Assembly: GCF_024721175.1 (NCBI RefSeq)
Contig: NZ_CP099400.1
Location: 124,001-188,000, forward strand
Reading direction: 5' to 3'
DNA: 64,000 nt
Source: Rhizobium sp. Pop5
Lineage (GTDB): Bacteria > Pseudomonadota > Alphaproteobacteria > Rhizobiales > Rhizobiaceae
The notes under the pieces are model-generated. The model saw only the letters and a list, made by a program, of their open reading frames with translations. It did not search any database and had not been told where the DNA came from. Every line of letters begins with the position of its first letter. The stretch's first letter is position 1. Of the stretch, positions 53,919 to 63,499 are shown piece by piece. Both the position numbers and the translations under genes were made by a program.

Positions 53919-53993
53919 CTCCGGTCTCTCCATTCAAAAGCATGACCCACTCGTGAATCCCTAACCGGGTAAGACAATGGAAACCGCAATCCG

Positions 53994-54929
53994 ATGACCA
54001 TTTCCGCCGATACGCTCGACATGCGTCGCGACCGCAGGCCGTGGCTGCGTCGCCTTGCCGATGCTTCGGAGCCCTATCTCTACAGCGCACCGTCCCTGAT
54101 CCTGATCATCGCGGTGATGCTGGTGCCGCTGACGCTCGGGGTTTCCTATGCCTTCCGCGACATCCAGCTGCTCAATCCGTTCTCCGGCGGTTTCATCGGG
54201 CTCGAGCATTTCCGTGAGCTTTCGGGCGATGCCGCCTTCTACGGCGCGCTGAGAAACACGCTCTGGTGGACCGGTGCTTCCGTCGCGCTGCAATTCGTCT
54301 TCGGACTGATCCTGGCGCTGCTGCTCGACAAGCCGTTCCCGGGGCGGGCGATTGCGCAGGCGCTGGTTTTCCTGCCCTGGGCGGTGCCGTCCTTCCTTGC
54401 CGGTCTCAATTGGGCCTGGCTGTTCAATCCGGTCATCGGGCCGATCCCGCACTGGCTCTTCGCGCTCGGGCTGATGCATGAGCCGGGCAACATTCTTTCC
54501 GATCCCAACTATGCCATGTGGGGGCCGATCGTCGCCAATGTGTGGTGGGGCATTCCCTTCTTCGCCATCACGTTGCTGGCAGCCCTGCAGGCGATTCCGC
54601 GCGATCTTTACGAAGCCGCGTCGATCGACGGCGCCGGCTGGTTCCAGCGTTTCCGCTCGATCACCCTGCCGTTCCTGGCGCCGACAATCGCCATCACCGT
54701 GCTGCTGCGCACCGTCTGGATCTCCAATTTCGCCGATCTCATCGTCGTCATGACCAATGGCGGGCCGGCCGACCGCACGCAGATTGTGGCGAGCTACATC
54801 TTCACGACGGCGTTCAAGCGGCTCGATTTCGGTTATGCCTCGGCGATCGCGCTGGTGCTGCTCGCATTGCTGCTCGCCTATTCGATGCTGATCATCCTGC
54901 TGCGGCAGACGCTGCTGAACAAGGATTGA
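53994..54929 (+). CDS. CUT1 ABC importer permease (first)
   Basis: An inner-membrane permease of 311 residues with about six helices, the first near residue 30 (APSLILIIAVMLVPLTLGVS). The coupling EAA loop reads EAASIDGAGWFQRFRSITLP. The N-terminus is cytoplasmic and basic. It pairs with the following permease (spacing four bases) and belongs to the same importer as the binding protein before the RIME element. Confidence 0.9.
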   Translation: MTISADTLDMRRDRRPWLRRLADASEPYLYSAPSLILIIAVMLVPLTLGVSYAFRDIQLLNPFSGGFIGLEHFRELSGDAAFYGALRNTLWWTGASVALQFVFGLILALLLDKPFPGRAIAQALVFLPWAVPSFLAGLNWAWLFNPVIGPIPHWLFALGLMHEPGNILSDPNYAMWGPIVANVWWGIPFFAITLLAALQAIPRDLYEAASIDGAGWFQRFRSITLPFLAPTIAITVLLRTVWISNFADLIVVMTNGGPADRTQIVASYIFTTAFKRLDFGYASAIALVLLALLLAYSMLIILLRQTLLNKD

Positions 54930-54933
54930 GACC

Positions 54934-55764
54934 ATGAGACGATCCGTCATCCCCACGATCGCGCACCGTCTGGCGATCCTCTGCTACATCGCTTTCGCGC
55001 TCTTCCCGCTGTTCTGGCTGCTCAAGGTTTCGGTGACACCGAACGATCTGCTCTATACCGAAGGCGTGCGCATGTGGCCCTCGCGCACGAGCTGGGATCA
55101 CTATGCCTTCGTGCTGCAGCACAGCGCCTTTCCCACCTTCTTCAAGAACAGCCTGATCGTCTCGGCTTCGACGGCGGTGACGGTGACGATCTGCGCCTCG
55201 CTTTCCGGCTACGCGCTGTCGCGCTTCAATTTCCGGGCGAAATACTGGATCGTCGCGTTGATGCTGCTGACCCAGATGTTTCCACTCGTCATGCTGGTCG
55301 CGCCGATCTTCAAGATCCTGTCGCCCCTGCATCTGACCAACAGCCTGGCCGGGCTCGTCATCGTCTACACCGCCTTCAACGTGCCCTTCGCCACCTTCCT
55401 GATGCAGTCCTTCTTCGACGGCATTCCGAAGGATCTCGAAGAGGCGGCGATGATCGACGGGGCGACGCAGTTCACCGCGTTCCGCCAGATCATCCTGCCG
55501 CTGACGCTTCCCGGCATCGCCGCCACCCTCGGCTTCGTCTTCACCGCTGCCTGGAGCGAACTGCTGTTCGCGCTGATGCTGATCAACGGCAATGACGCGG
55601 CGACATTCCCGGTCGGGCTTCTCACTTTCGTTTCCAAGTTCTCGGTGGATTTTGGGCAGATGATGGCGGCGGGCGTCATGGCGCTCATTCCGGCCGGCCT
55701 CTTCTTCCTGCTCATCCAGCGTTATCTCGTCCAGGGCCTGACGGCCGGCGCGGTCAAGGGTTAA
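54934..55764 (+). CDS. CUT1 ABC importer permease (second)
   Basis: An inner-membrane permease of 276 residues. Helices are seen near 12-32, 75-97, 105-130, 140-160 and 240-260. The EAA loop is EEAAMIDGATQFTAFRQIIL, as in MalG-type subunits. It is separated from the first permease by four bases and from the ATPase gene by five. Confidence 0.9.
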   Translation: MRRSVIPTIAHRLAILCYIAFALFPLFWLLKVSVTPNDLLYTEGVRMWPSRTSWDHYAFVLQHSAFPTFFKNSLIVSASTAVTVTICASLSGYALSRFNFRAKYWIVALMLLTQMFPLVMLVAPIFKILSPLHLTNSLAGLVIVYTAFNVPFATFLMQSFFDGIPKDLEEAAMIDGATQFTAFRQIILPLTLPGIAATLGFVFTAAWSELLFALMLINGNDAATFPVGLLTFVSKFSVDFGQMMAAGVMALIPAGLFFLLIQRYLVQGLTAGAVKG

Positions 55765-55769
55765 ACAGA

Positions 55770-56828
55770 ATGGCATCGATCGATATCCAGAATATCCGCA
55801 AAGCCTATGGTCATGTGCAGGTGCTGCACGACGTCGATTTGAAGATCCGGGACGGCGAATTCGTCGTGCTCGTCGGCCCTTCCGGCTGCGGCAAGTCCAC
55901 GCTCCTGCGCATGATCGCCGGGCTGGAGGAGGTCACATCAGGCGAGATCCGCATTGCAGGCAGCCGGGTCAACGAGCTGCATCCCAAGGACCGCGACATC
56001 GCCATGGTGTTTCAGTCCTATGCGCTCTATCCGCATATGAACGTTGCCGGCAATATGAGCTACAGCCTGCGGCTCCGCAAAACGGCGAAGGAAAAGATCG
56101 CCGGCGCGGTGGCCGCAGCGGCCGCCAAGCTCGGCCTCGATCCGCTGCTCGAACGGCGGCCGAAGGCGCTCTCCGGCGGCCAGCGCCAGCGCGTCGCCAT
56201 GGGCCGCGCCATCGTGCGCCAGCCGAAAGCATTCCTCTTCGATGAACCGCTGTCCAACCTCGACGCGCGCCTGCGCGAACAGATGCGCGCCGAGATCAAG
56301 AAACTGCATGGCGATCTGAAGGCGACCTCGATCTACGTGACCCATGACCAGATCGAGGCGATGACGCTGGCGGATCGGATCGTCGCCATGCATGGCGGTG
56401 TGGTGCAGCAGGTCGGCAGTCCTCTGGAGCTCTACGACCGGCCCGCCAATCTCTTCGTCGCCGGCTTCATCGGTTCGCCAGGCATGAATTTCCTCGAAGC
56501 GACCTATGATGCGGGCGGGGTGCGGCTGAGGGATGGAACGATCGTGCCGCTGGCAAAGCCGCTGGCGCTTTCGGACGGCACAAAGGTGACGCTCGGTATC
56601 CGGCCCGAGCATGTGCTGATGACGAATGACGGGACGGGTCTTGCCACCGACGTGGAACTCATCGAACCCACGGGCTTCGGCATCATCCTGCACCTTGCCC
56701 TGCATGGTCTGCCCTTCAAGATCTTCACGCTGAACCGCGAAGCGCTGAAGGCCGGCCCGAAGGTCAACGCGGCTTTTCCGCCCCAGTATCTGCACGTATT
56801 CGATGCCGAGGGAAGGCGCGTCGACTGA
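55770..56828 (+). CDS. CUT1 ABC importer ATPase (UgpC/MsmK-like)
   Basis: A 352-residue ATPase. Walker A GPSGCGKST, Q-loop VFQSYALYPHM, signature LSGGQRQRVAMGRA, Walker B FLFDEPLSNLD and switch His VTHDQ are all present. The C-terminal ~110 residues form the regulatory OB-fold domain (TLGIRPEHVLM). It energises the two permeases. The stop is 94 bases before the peptidase T gene. Confidence 0.93.
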   Translation: MASIDIQNIRKAYGHVQVLHDVDLKIRDGEFVVLVGPSGCGKSTLLRMIAGLEEVTSGEIRIAGSRVNELHPKDRDIAMVFQSYALYPHMNVAGNMSYSLRLRKTAKEKIAGAVAAAAAKLGLDPLLERRPKALSGGQRQRVAMGRAIVRQPKAFLFDEPLSNLDARLREQMRAEIKKLHGDLKATSIYVTHDQIEAMTLADRIVAMHGGVVQQVGSPLELYDRPANLFVAGFIGSPGMNFLEATYDAGGVRLRDGTIVPLAKPLALSDGTKVTLGIRPEHVLMTNDGTGLATDVELIEPTGFGIILHLALHGLPFKIFTLNREALKAGPKVNAAFPPQYLHVFDAEGRRVD

Positions 56829-56922
56829 ACGGCCAATCCTCACGCGTCGCGTGAGGAAAAAGCTTTTGCCGCATCGCCCACGAGGGCTATATCGTCAGAT
56901 GATCTTGCTGAATGGGATTGAT

Positions 56923-58155
56923 ATGACCGATACTGTTCTCGACCGCTTTCTCCGTTATGTCGTGATCGACACCCAATCCGATCCATCCTCGTCGGCCCAA
57001 CCTACGACCGAAAAGCAGAAGGATCTCGGGCGGGTGCTGGTCGACGAACTGCTGAAGATTGGCCTTTCCGACGCGCATCTCGATGAGCATGGCTATGCCT
57101 ATGCGACCATCCCCGCCAACAGCGACAAGGTGGTGCCGGTCATCTGTTTCTGCTCGCATATGGACACTGCGCCCGATTTCAGCGGCACCGGTGTCAAGCC
57201 GCAGATCGTCAGGAGCTATGCGGGCGGGGATATTCAGCTCGTCGGCGATACCAGCCGGGTAATCCGTGTCAGCGAGCATCCGGAGCTGAAGAACCAAATC
57301 GGCAACGACATTATCACGACCGACGGAACGACATTGCTCGGCGCCGACGACAAGGCGGGATTGGCGGAGATCATGACCGCGGCTCAGATCCTCATCGATA
57401 ATCCCGAGATCAGGCACGGAACGATCAAGATCCTGTTCACGCCCGACGAGGAAGTCGGGCGCGGTGTCAACAAGGTCGACCTGAAGAAACTCGGCGCCAA
57501 CTTCGCCTATACGATGGACGGCGAAACATCAGGCCATATCGAGGACGAGACCTTTTCGGCCGACGGCGTCGAGATCGGCATATCAGGCGTGGCGATCCAT
57601 CCCGGTTTCGCCAAGGACCGCATGGAAAACGCCATCAAGATCGCCGGCGCCATCATCGATCGCTTGCCGGCGGATATCGCGCCCGAGACCACCGAGGGCA
57701 AGCAAGGCTTCATTCACCCGGTCGGCGTGACCGGCTCGATGGAGAAGGCTTCGCTGAGCTTCATCATCCGCGACTTCACCGATACGGGGCTAGTGGAAAA
57801 GGAAGCAATGCTCGAAACGATCGTCAAGGAGGTGATGTCAGCCTATCCCGGCTCGACCTATCATTTCCAGGTGACGGAACAGTATCGCAACATGAAGGTC
57901 GTTCTCGACCGTCACCCGGAGATCGTCGACAACGCCATCGAAGCGGTGCGGCGGGCGGGCATGACGCCAGTGCGCGGCAGTATCCGCGGCGGTACGGATG
58001 GCTCGCGCCTCTCCTTCATGGGCTTGCCGTGCCCGAACATCTTCGCCGGCGGCCATGCTTTCCACTCGCCGCTCGAATGGGTCAGCCGCCAGGATATGGA
58101 AAAAGCCGTCCAGACGATCGTGGAGCTTGCGAAGGTCTGGGAAGAGCGGGCTTGA
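56923..58155 (+). CDS. pepT: Peptidase T (tripeptide aminopeptidase)
   Basis: A cytoplasmic zinc peptidase that removes the N-terminal residue of tripeptides. The 410 residues match E. coli PepT (408). Metal ligands and catalytic residues appear in CFCSHMDTAPD, GADDKAGLAEI, FTPDEEVGRGV and GGTDGSRLSFMGLPCPNIFA with GGHAFHSPLEW. ATG 56923 (MTDTVLDRF) is set by homology; a longer frame starts inside the ATPase gene. It is the last gene of the GntR operon, linking the importer to peptide or peptide-like substrates. Confidence 0.92.
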   Translation: MTDTVLDRFLRYVVIDTQSDPSSSAQPTTEKQKDLGRVLVDELLKIGLSDAHLDEHGYAYATIPANSDKVVPVICFCSHMDTAPDFSGTGVKPQIVRSYAGGDIQLVGDTSRVIRVSEHPELKNQIGNDIITTDGTTLLGADDKAGLAEIMTAAQILIDNPEIRHGTIKILFTPDEEVGRGVNKVDLKKLGANFAYTMDGETSGHIEDETFSADGVEIGISGVAIHPGFAKDRMENAIKIAGAIIDRLPADIAPETTEGKQGFIHPVGVTGSMEKASLSFIIRDFTDTGLVEKEAMLETIVKEVMSAYPGSTYHFQVTEQYRNMKVVLDRHPEIVDNAIEAVRRAGMTPVRGSIRGGTDGSRLSFMGLPCPNIFAGGHAFHSPLEWVSRQDMEKAVQTIVELAKVWEERA

Positions 58156-58192
58156 ACATTCTCACCTGTCTGAGATGCGGGACTGGCGGTAC

Positions 58193-58289
58193 TAGAGCGT
58201 CCTTTGTGCGTCCCTTCGGACGCACAAAGGACGCTCTAACACATTAAATCTACGCATCGAGCTTTCCGAAAATCGATTCCGATTTTCGG
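58193..58289. repeat. Two intergenic hairpin repeats
   Basis: A 21-bp perfect stem with a four-base loop spans 58193-58238 (TAGAGCGTCC ... GGACGCTCTA). A second hairpin, CCGAAAATCG-ATTC-CGATTTTCGG, is at 58266-58289. Both are of types commonly scattered between rhizobial genes. They separate the convergent pepT and SleB-like genes and can act as terminators. Confidence 0.7.
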
Positions 58290-58298
58290 GCCGATGCG

Positions 58299-59171
58299 CT
58301 AGCCGCCATTCGCCGGCATGCTCCCGCGCAGCATCACGCTGTCATAGGCGGGGCGGGGGGTAGGGATTGCGATCGGCATTCCCGGCTCGGGCTCGATTGA
58401 GGTTACCGGCAAGGGTGCCGGCGCGGCCACCGGAACGGGAACCGGCGAAGGTGCTGGCGCGGTCACCGGCGCAATGATCTGCATCGACGCCGTGCTCGCC
58501 GTGGCCAAGGGGTCCGGCGCCGGGAGAGGAACGGGAACGGCCGAGGGTATCAGCGCTTCGAATTGCGGCGGCAGCATGCTTTCGCCGGGCACATAGTTCA
58601 TCGCCACCTCATAGGCGGGCAGCGGCGGCGGCGTCTCGAGCGTGCCGTCGGAGTCGCGCTTCTCATAGAAGGCGTTGCCGCCGGCGACTGCCACATAATG
58701 CATGTTGTCGTAGGGGAATTTCAGCCCCTCGGTATGAAAGAACATCGCATCCTTCACCTGCGGATGGCGCGCACCCTTCAGAAGGATCGCATCGGCGGCG
58801 GTCGCAAGCTCCGTTTCGGCCTGAGGCTTGACCTCGCGCGTCATCACGCCGGGCGCAAACTGTTTCTCCTGGGCGACGACGCCGCAGATGGAAGGCGGAT
58901 AGGCGCCTGACGTCAGCCTGTTCATGACAACGGTACCGACGGCCAGATAGCCGTCCTCATCCGAATGCTGCGATTCGAAATACATCGCGCGCTTCAGGCA
59001 GTCGCGATCCTTGGCCGTATAATTGAAAGTGACTTTTGGCGCTTGAGCCTGCTTCGTCTTGGTGTTCGCCGCCGTTGCCGCCGGCTTCGATGTTGTGGTG
59101 CAGCTTGCCGCTGCCAGTCCTACGAGCAAAATCCCGATCAGGGATTTTCCAAAGGAAATCTCCGCCCTCAA
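58299..59171 (-). CDS. SleB-type cell wall hydrolase lipoprotein
   Basis: A 290-residue lipoprotein: signal sequence SLIGILLVGLAAASC, with Cys24 as lipid site. The catalytic domain (about 50-190) matches the SleB/hydrolase_2 family: CLKRAMYFESQHSDEDGYLA, then VVMNRLTSGAYPPSICGVVA; the Glu in YFES is the likely catalytic residue. The last ~100 residues are a Pro/Ala-rich, low-complexity tail (APAPSPVPVPVAAPAPLPV). It probably trims peptidoglycan during growth. It stands alone. Confidence 0.87.
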   Translation of the reverse strand: MRAEISFGKSLIGILLVGLAAASCTTTSKPAATAANTKTKQAQAPKVTFNYTAKDRDCLKRAMYFESQHSDEDGYLAVGTVVMNRLTSGAYPPSICGVVAQEKQFAPGVMTREVKPQAETELATAADAILLKGARHPQVKDAMFFHTEGLKFPYDNMHYVAVAGGNAFYEKRDSDGTLETPPPLPAYEVAMNYVPGESMLPPQFEALIPSAVPVPLPAPDPLATASTASMQIIAPVTAPAPSPVPVPVAAPAPLPVTSIEPEPGMPIAIPTPRPAYDSVMLRGSMPANGG

Positions 59172-59333
59172 CGCCAGGTGCCTCCTATTGGATTCGTCCA
59201 GCCCTTTATGATTAACGTGAAAATCTTTTACTCGTCATATGATACAAATACAAACAACTTGTGATCACAAAAAGCCTGAGGGGCTCTCGCCGAATACGAT
59301 TCCGGCGATAATCCCCTTGTTTCCCGATGTTGA

Positions 59334-60374
59334 TCAGCCGCGGAACAGCTTCCAGCGGGTCGGCTTGAACGCCACGCGGTTGCGATCGAGCCTGTCGGCC
59401 TCGCTCGGCGGCAGCTCGATTTCGATATGCGGGCGGTCGTTGCCGATATCGAGTTCGATATGGCGGGTGCCGGCCACACGACGGCTGGAAACCGACTGGC
59501 CGGCGATGCAGTTTTCGGCTGATTCGCAGAGCCTCACATCGTGCGGGCGGAAATAAAGCTGGGCCGGACCATCCGGCTCGCCGTCGGCATTGAGGCCGAG
59601 CGAGCGCCCGTCGAAGCGGATGTCGCCATCGGATATCTCGACCTGCAGGCAGTTCGACTGGCCGATGAAGCCGAAGACGAAGGGAGAATTCGGATTGTCG
59701 TAAACCTGGTCGGGCGTTCCGACCTGTTCGATCGCGCCCTGGCTCATGACGACGACCCGGTCGGCAAGCTCAAGAGCCTCATCCTGGTCGTGGGTGACGA
59801 AGACGGTGGTGTGGCCGGTGCGATCGTGGATCTCGCGCAGCCATTTGCGCAGGTCCTTGCGCACCTGGGCATCGAGCGCACCGAAGGGCTCGTCGAGCAG
59901 CAGCACGTTCGGCTCGACCGCCATGGCGCGGGCGAGCGCCACGCGCTGGCGCTGGCCGCCGGAAAGCTGCGCCGGATAGCGTTTCTCGAGACCGGAAAGC
60001 TGGACGAGATCGAGCAGTTCCAAGGCTCGCCTGCGGATATCGGCCTTCGGCGGGCGCCGTGCGCCGTTTCTGACCCTCAGGCCGAAAGAAACGTTGTCGA
60101 GCACCGTCATATAGCGGAAGAGGGCATAATGCTGGAAGACGAAGCCGATATTGCGCTGCTGCACTGATTTCTTCGAGGCATCCTCGTCGCCGAAGAAGAT
60201 CTGCCCCTCCGTCGGGCTTTCCAAGCCGGCGATCAGGCGCAGCAATGTCGTCTTGCCGGAGCCGGAAGGGCCGAGCAGTGCGATCAACTCGCCGGAGCGG
60301 ATGTCGAGCGAGACATCGTGCAGCGCCGGAAAACGATCGAATTCCTTGCGGATGTTTTGAACGCGTACTTCCAT
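59334..60374 (-). CDS. cysA: Sulfate/thiosulfate ABC importer ATPase
   Basis: The ATPase of the sulfate importer, 346 residues. Walker A GPSGSGKTT, Q-loop VFQHYALFRYM, signature LSGGQRQR, Walker B LLLDEPFGALD and switch His VTHDQDEA are clear, with the CysA-type phrase RKDLRKWLREIHDRTGHTTV. The C-terminal domain is shorter than usual but complete (YFRPHDVRLC). It is the last gene of the leftward sbp-cysT-cysW-cysA operon. Confidence 0.95.
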   Translation of the reverse strand: MEVRVQNIRKEFDRFPALHDVSLDIRSGELIALLGPSGSGKTTLLRLIAGLESPTEGQIFFGDEDASKKSVQQRNIGFVFQHYALFRYMTVLDNVSFGLRVRNGARRPPKADIRRRALELLDLVQLSGLEKRYPAQLSGGQRQRVALARAMAVEPNVLLLDEPFGALDAQVRKDLRKWLREIHDRTGHTTVFVTHDQDEALELADRVVVMSQGAIEQVGTPDQVYDNPNSPFVFGFIGQSNCLQVEISDGDIRFDGRSLGLNADGEPDGPAQLYFRPHDVRLCESAENCIAGQSVSSRRVAGTRHIELDIGNDRPHIEIELPPSEADRLDRNRVAFKPTRWKLFRG

Positions 60375-60384
60375 TCCAATTCCT

Positions 60385-61257
60385 TCAGTGCCGCCGGCTG
60401 GCGGAGATCTCGGCGCTATAGCGCATTTCCAGCAGCGTCTTCAAAACAAGAGTCACCAGCGCGAGCAAGGCCAAAAGCGTGGCGACGGCAAAAGCGCCGG
60501 TGAAATTATACTCGTTGTAGAGAATCTCCACCTGCAACGGCATGGTGTTCGTCTGGCCGCGGATGTGCCCTGAGACGACCGAAACGGCGCCGAACTCGCC
60601 CATGGCGCGGGCGTTGCAGAGCAGCACGCCGTAGAGCAGGCCCCACTTGATGTTGGGCAGTGTGACATACCAGAAGGTCTGCCAGCCGCTGGCGCCGAGC
60701 GAAAGCGCTGCCTCCTCGTCCGCCGTTCCCTGTTCCTGCATCAGCGGAATCAGCTCGCGGGCGACGAAGGGAAAGGTGACGAACATGGTGGCGAGCACCA
60801 ATCCAGGCACGGCGAAGAGGATCTTGATATCGTAAGCGCTGAGCCAGTGGCCGAGCCACGTGTTGGCCCCGAACAGGAGCACGAAGACCAGGCCCGAAAT
60901 CACGGGTGAAACCGAGAAGGGCAGGTCGAGCAGCGTCGTCAGGAACGCCTTGCCCTTGAACTCGAACTTGGCGATCGCCCAGGCGGCGGCGACCCCGAAG
61001 GCGAGGTTCAGCGGTACGCTGATGCCGGCGACGACGAGTGTCAGGCGGATCGCCGAGAAGGTCTCGGCATCGCCAAGCGCCTCGAGGAAGGGGCCGGCGC
61101 CCTTGCGGAAGGCTTCGACGAAGACGGCGGCGAGCGGCAGCAGCAGGATCAGCAGCAGAAAGACGAGCGAAAGGGCGATCAGCGTATAGCGCGCCATCCT
61201 GTGTTCGGTGGTCACCGAACGCAGTTTCCCCGGTTGAGCGGTCGCATCAAGCGCCAT
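60385..61257 (-). CDS. cysW: Sulfate importer permease CysW
   Basis: An inner-membrane permease of 290 residues with six helices, the first near 25-48. The EAA-type loop is [20 protein letters not shown] and later [20 protein letters not shown], highly typical of CysW. The 3' end of cysT overlaps its start by 11 bases, so the two are co-translated. Confidence 0.94.
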   Translation of the reverse strand: MALDATAQPGKLRSVTTEHRMARYTLIALSLVFLLLILLLPLAAVFVEAFRKGAGPFLEALGDAETFSAIRLTLVVAGISVPLNLAFGVAAAWAIAKFEFKGKAFLTTLLDLPFSVSPVISGLVFVLLFGANTWLGHWLSAYDIKILFAVPGLVLATMFVTFPFVARELIPLMQEQGTADEEAALSLGASGWQTFWYVTLPNIKWGLLYGVLLCNARAMGEFGAVSVVSGHIRGQTNTMPLQVEILYNEYNFTGAFAVATLLALLALVTLVLKTLLEMRYSAEISASRRH

Positions 61258-62104
61258 AGCCGTACCTCCGCCTGCTCCAGCTCTGGATGAGGTTGATGAC
61301 GAGCAACAAGGCGAACGAGATCACCAGCATGATCGCCGCGATGCCGGTTGCTGCCGCGTAATTGTATTCTTCGAGTTTGATGATGATCAGCAGCGGTGCG
61401 ATTTCCGATTTGAACGGCAGGTTGCCGGCGATGAAGATGACCGAGCCGTATTCGCCGACGCCGCGGGCAAAGGCGAGCGCGAAGCCGGTGAGGACGGCAG
61501 GCGCCAACCCCGGCAGCAGCACGCGGAAAATCGTCTGAAAGCGGTTGGCGCCGAGCGTCGCAGCGGCCTCTTCCACTTCCTTGTCGATTTCCTCCATGAC
61601 CGGCTGCACGGTGCGAACCACGAAGGGCAGGCCGACGAAGATCAGCGCCACGACGATGCCGGCCGGGGTGAAGGCGATCTTGATGCCGAGCGGTGTCAGG
61701 AACTGGCCGACCCAGCCGTTCGGTGCGTAGAGCGCCGCCAATGCGATACCGGCAACGGCCGTCGGCAGTGCAAAGGGCAGATCGACCATGGCGTCGATGA
61801 CGCGCTTGCCGGGGAAACGGTAACGTACCAGGACCCAGGCAAGGATGATGCCGAAGACTGCATTGACAATTGCGGCGATGAAGGCGCTGCCGAAACTGAT
61901 GCGCAGCGCGTTCAGTACGCGTGGATCGAACGCGATCGACCAGAATTTCTCCCAGCCGAGCGCGCTCGACCGGACGGCAAGGCCCGAGAGCGGGATGAGG
62001 ATCAGGAGGGTGAGCCAGGTCAAGGTAAGGCCGAGCGCCATTCCGAAACCCGGAATGACGCTCGGCCGTTTGAACCGCCACCGCGTGGGGCTATGTGCTT
62101 TCAT
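61247..62104 (-). CDS. cysT: Sulfate importer permease CysT (CysU)
   Basis: An inner-membrane permease of 285 residues. Motifs are [40 protein letters not shown] and [20 protein letters not shown], all characteristic of CysT. It forms the channel with CysW. It begins eight bases after the binding-protein gene. Confidence 0.94.
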   Translation of the reverse strand: MKAHSPTRWRFKRPSVIPGFGMALGLTLTWLTLLILIPLSGLAVRSSALGWEKFWSIAFDPRVLNALRISFGSAFIAAIVNAVFGIILAWVLVRYRFPGKRVIDAMVDLPFALPTAVAGIALAALYAPNGWVGQFLTPLGIKIAFTPAGIVVALIFVGLPFVVRTVQPVMEEIDKEVEEAAATLGANRFQTIFRVLLPGLAPAVLTGFALAFARGVGEYGSVIFIAGNLPFKSEIAPLLIIIKLEEYNYAAATGIAAIMLVISFALLLVINLIQSWSRRRYGYGA

Positions 62105-62112
62105 GAAATCTA

Positions 62113-63138
62113 TTATTGGGCCGGCTTGTAGATTTGGTCAAATACGCCGCCGTCGCCGAAGAATTTCGGCTGCGCCGCCTTCCAGCCGCCGAAGTCGTCG
62201 ATGGTTGCGAGCGTCAGCTTCGGGAAACGGGCGATGTCGGCCGGATCGGCGGCCTCGGGCTTGATCGGCCGGTAGAAATGCTTGGCGGCAATCTTCTGGC
62301 CTTCATCCGAATAGAGGTAGTTCAGATAGGCTTCGGCGACCTTGCGTGTCCCCTTCTTGTCGACGTTGCCGTCGACGATCGCGACCGGCGGGTCGGCGCG
62401 GATGGAAAAGGACGGCGTCACGATCTCGAACTGGTCGGGACCGAGTTCCTCAAGCGAAAGATAGGCTTCGTTTTCCCAGGCGAGCAGCACGTCGCCGAGG
62501 CCGCGCTGGACGAAGGTGGTTGTGGCGCCGCGCGCGCCGGTGTCGAGAACCGGAACGTGCTGCAGCAGTTTCGTCACGTATTCCTGTGCCTTGGCGTCGT
62601 CGCCGCCATTCGCCTGCTTGGCCCATGCCCAGGCGGCGAGGAAGTTCCAGCGGGCGCCGCCCGAGGTTTTCGGGTTCGGCGTGATGACCTGCACGTCGTC
62701 CTTGACGAGATCGCCCCAGTCCTTGATGCCCTTCGGGTTGCCCTTGCGCACGAGGAAGACGATCGTCGAGGTATAAGGCGTCGAATTGTTCGGGAATTTG
62801 GTCTTCCAATCGGCCGGGATCTTACCGGTCGCCTTGGCGATGGCGTCGATATCTCCTTCGAGCGCCAGCGTCACGACATCGGCGTCGAGGCCGTCGATGA
62901 CGGAGCGAGCCTGGGCGCCGGAGCCGCCGTGCGAAGCCTTGATCGTCACGGTTTCACCGCTGTCCTTCTGCCATTTGGCGGCAAAGGCAGCATTGAAATC
63001 CTTGTACAATTCGCGGGTCGGGTCGTAGGAAACGTTAAGCAGCGTCTGATCCGCGAATGCCGGGGCAATGCTCCCGATCGCGAAGCTGCTTGCCATGACC
63101 GCCGCCGCGAGGAGCCGGGTGAGCCGTTGTGTCTGCAT
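62113..63138 (-). CDS. Sulfate-binding protein
   Basis: A periplasmic binding protein of 341 residues (Sbp/CysP family). The signal peptide [20 protein letters not shown] is followed by [20 protein letters not shown] and [20 protein letters not shown], with the Ser/Gly residues that hold sulfate; [15 protein letters not shown] is the other binding loop. GGAGGG precedes ATG 63138. Sbp and CysP cannot be told apart by eye. The gene leads the operon and is divergent from the porin gene. Confidence 0.94.
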   Translation of the reverse strand: MQTQRLTRLLAAAVMASSFAIGSIAPAFADQTLLNVSYDPTRELYKDFNAAFAAKWQKDSGETVTIKASHGGSGAQARSVIDGLDADVVTLALEGDIDAIAKATGKIPADWKTKFPNNSTPYTSTIVFLVRKGNPKGIKDWGDLVKDDVQVITPNPKTSGGARWNFLAAWAWAKQANGGDDAKAQEYVTKLLQHVPVLDTGARGATTTFVQRGLGDVLLAWENEAYLSLEELGPDQFEIVTPSFSIRADPPVAIVDGNVDKKGTRKVAEAYLNYLYSDEGQKIAAKHFYRPIKPEAADPADIARFPKLTLATIDDFGGWKAAQPKFFGDGGVFDQIYKPAQ

Positions 63139-63499
63139 AGGAACCCTCCTGTTTTCTGTCTTAACTCTATCAAGTCAGTCGTATAATGAAACGAAGGTTC
63201 TTCCGGTTCCCCTGATGCTGTTAGAATCTCATTCCATTTCGCGGTCGATTTTGAAATGGACGTGCCGAAGTTGGCCGCGGCCAATCGTCGGGCCGGTCGT
63301 CGTCCTGCCGCAGAACCGTGTTTTTTCTGCCACAGTTTCTCCACAAGCGGCCGAAGCGATGCTGATTTTTGCCAAGATTTTGCCGCGATGACACTTGCCG
63401 ATTCCTATATGGCGTCGGTGCGGCCGTTTCACCGGCCGCTACGTGGGGGCATCCCTTGAAATGCGCCTCGCATTCCAAACCTGTTAAGGGCCATTCAAA
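63139..63499. other. Divergent promoter region of sulfate importer and porin genes
   Basis: A 361-base gap holding the promoters of both genes; no convincing coding frame. Near the porin gene are two hairpins: GCGGCCG/CGGCCGC (63420-63439) and AATGCG/CGCATT (63460-63474), probably within the porin 5' leader. AAGGG at 63486-63490 is the porin ribosome site. No CysB-like or other known operator was recognised. Confidence 0.4.

Noticed and set aside
63256..63459. Small rightward frame in the sulfate/porin intergenic region
   Set aside because: It covers the predicted promoter and leader hairpins, lacks a ribosome site and matches no family.
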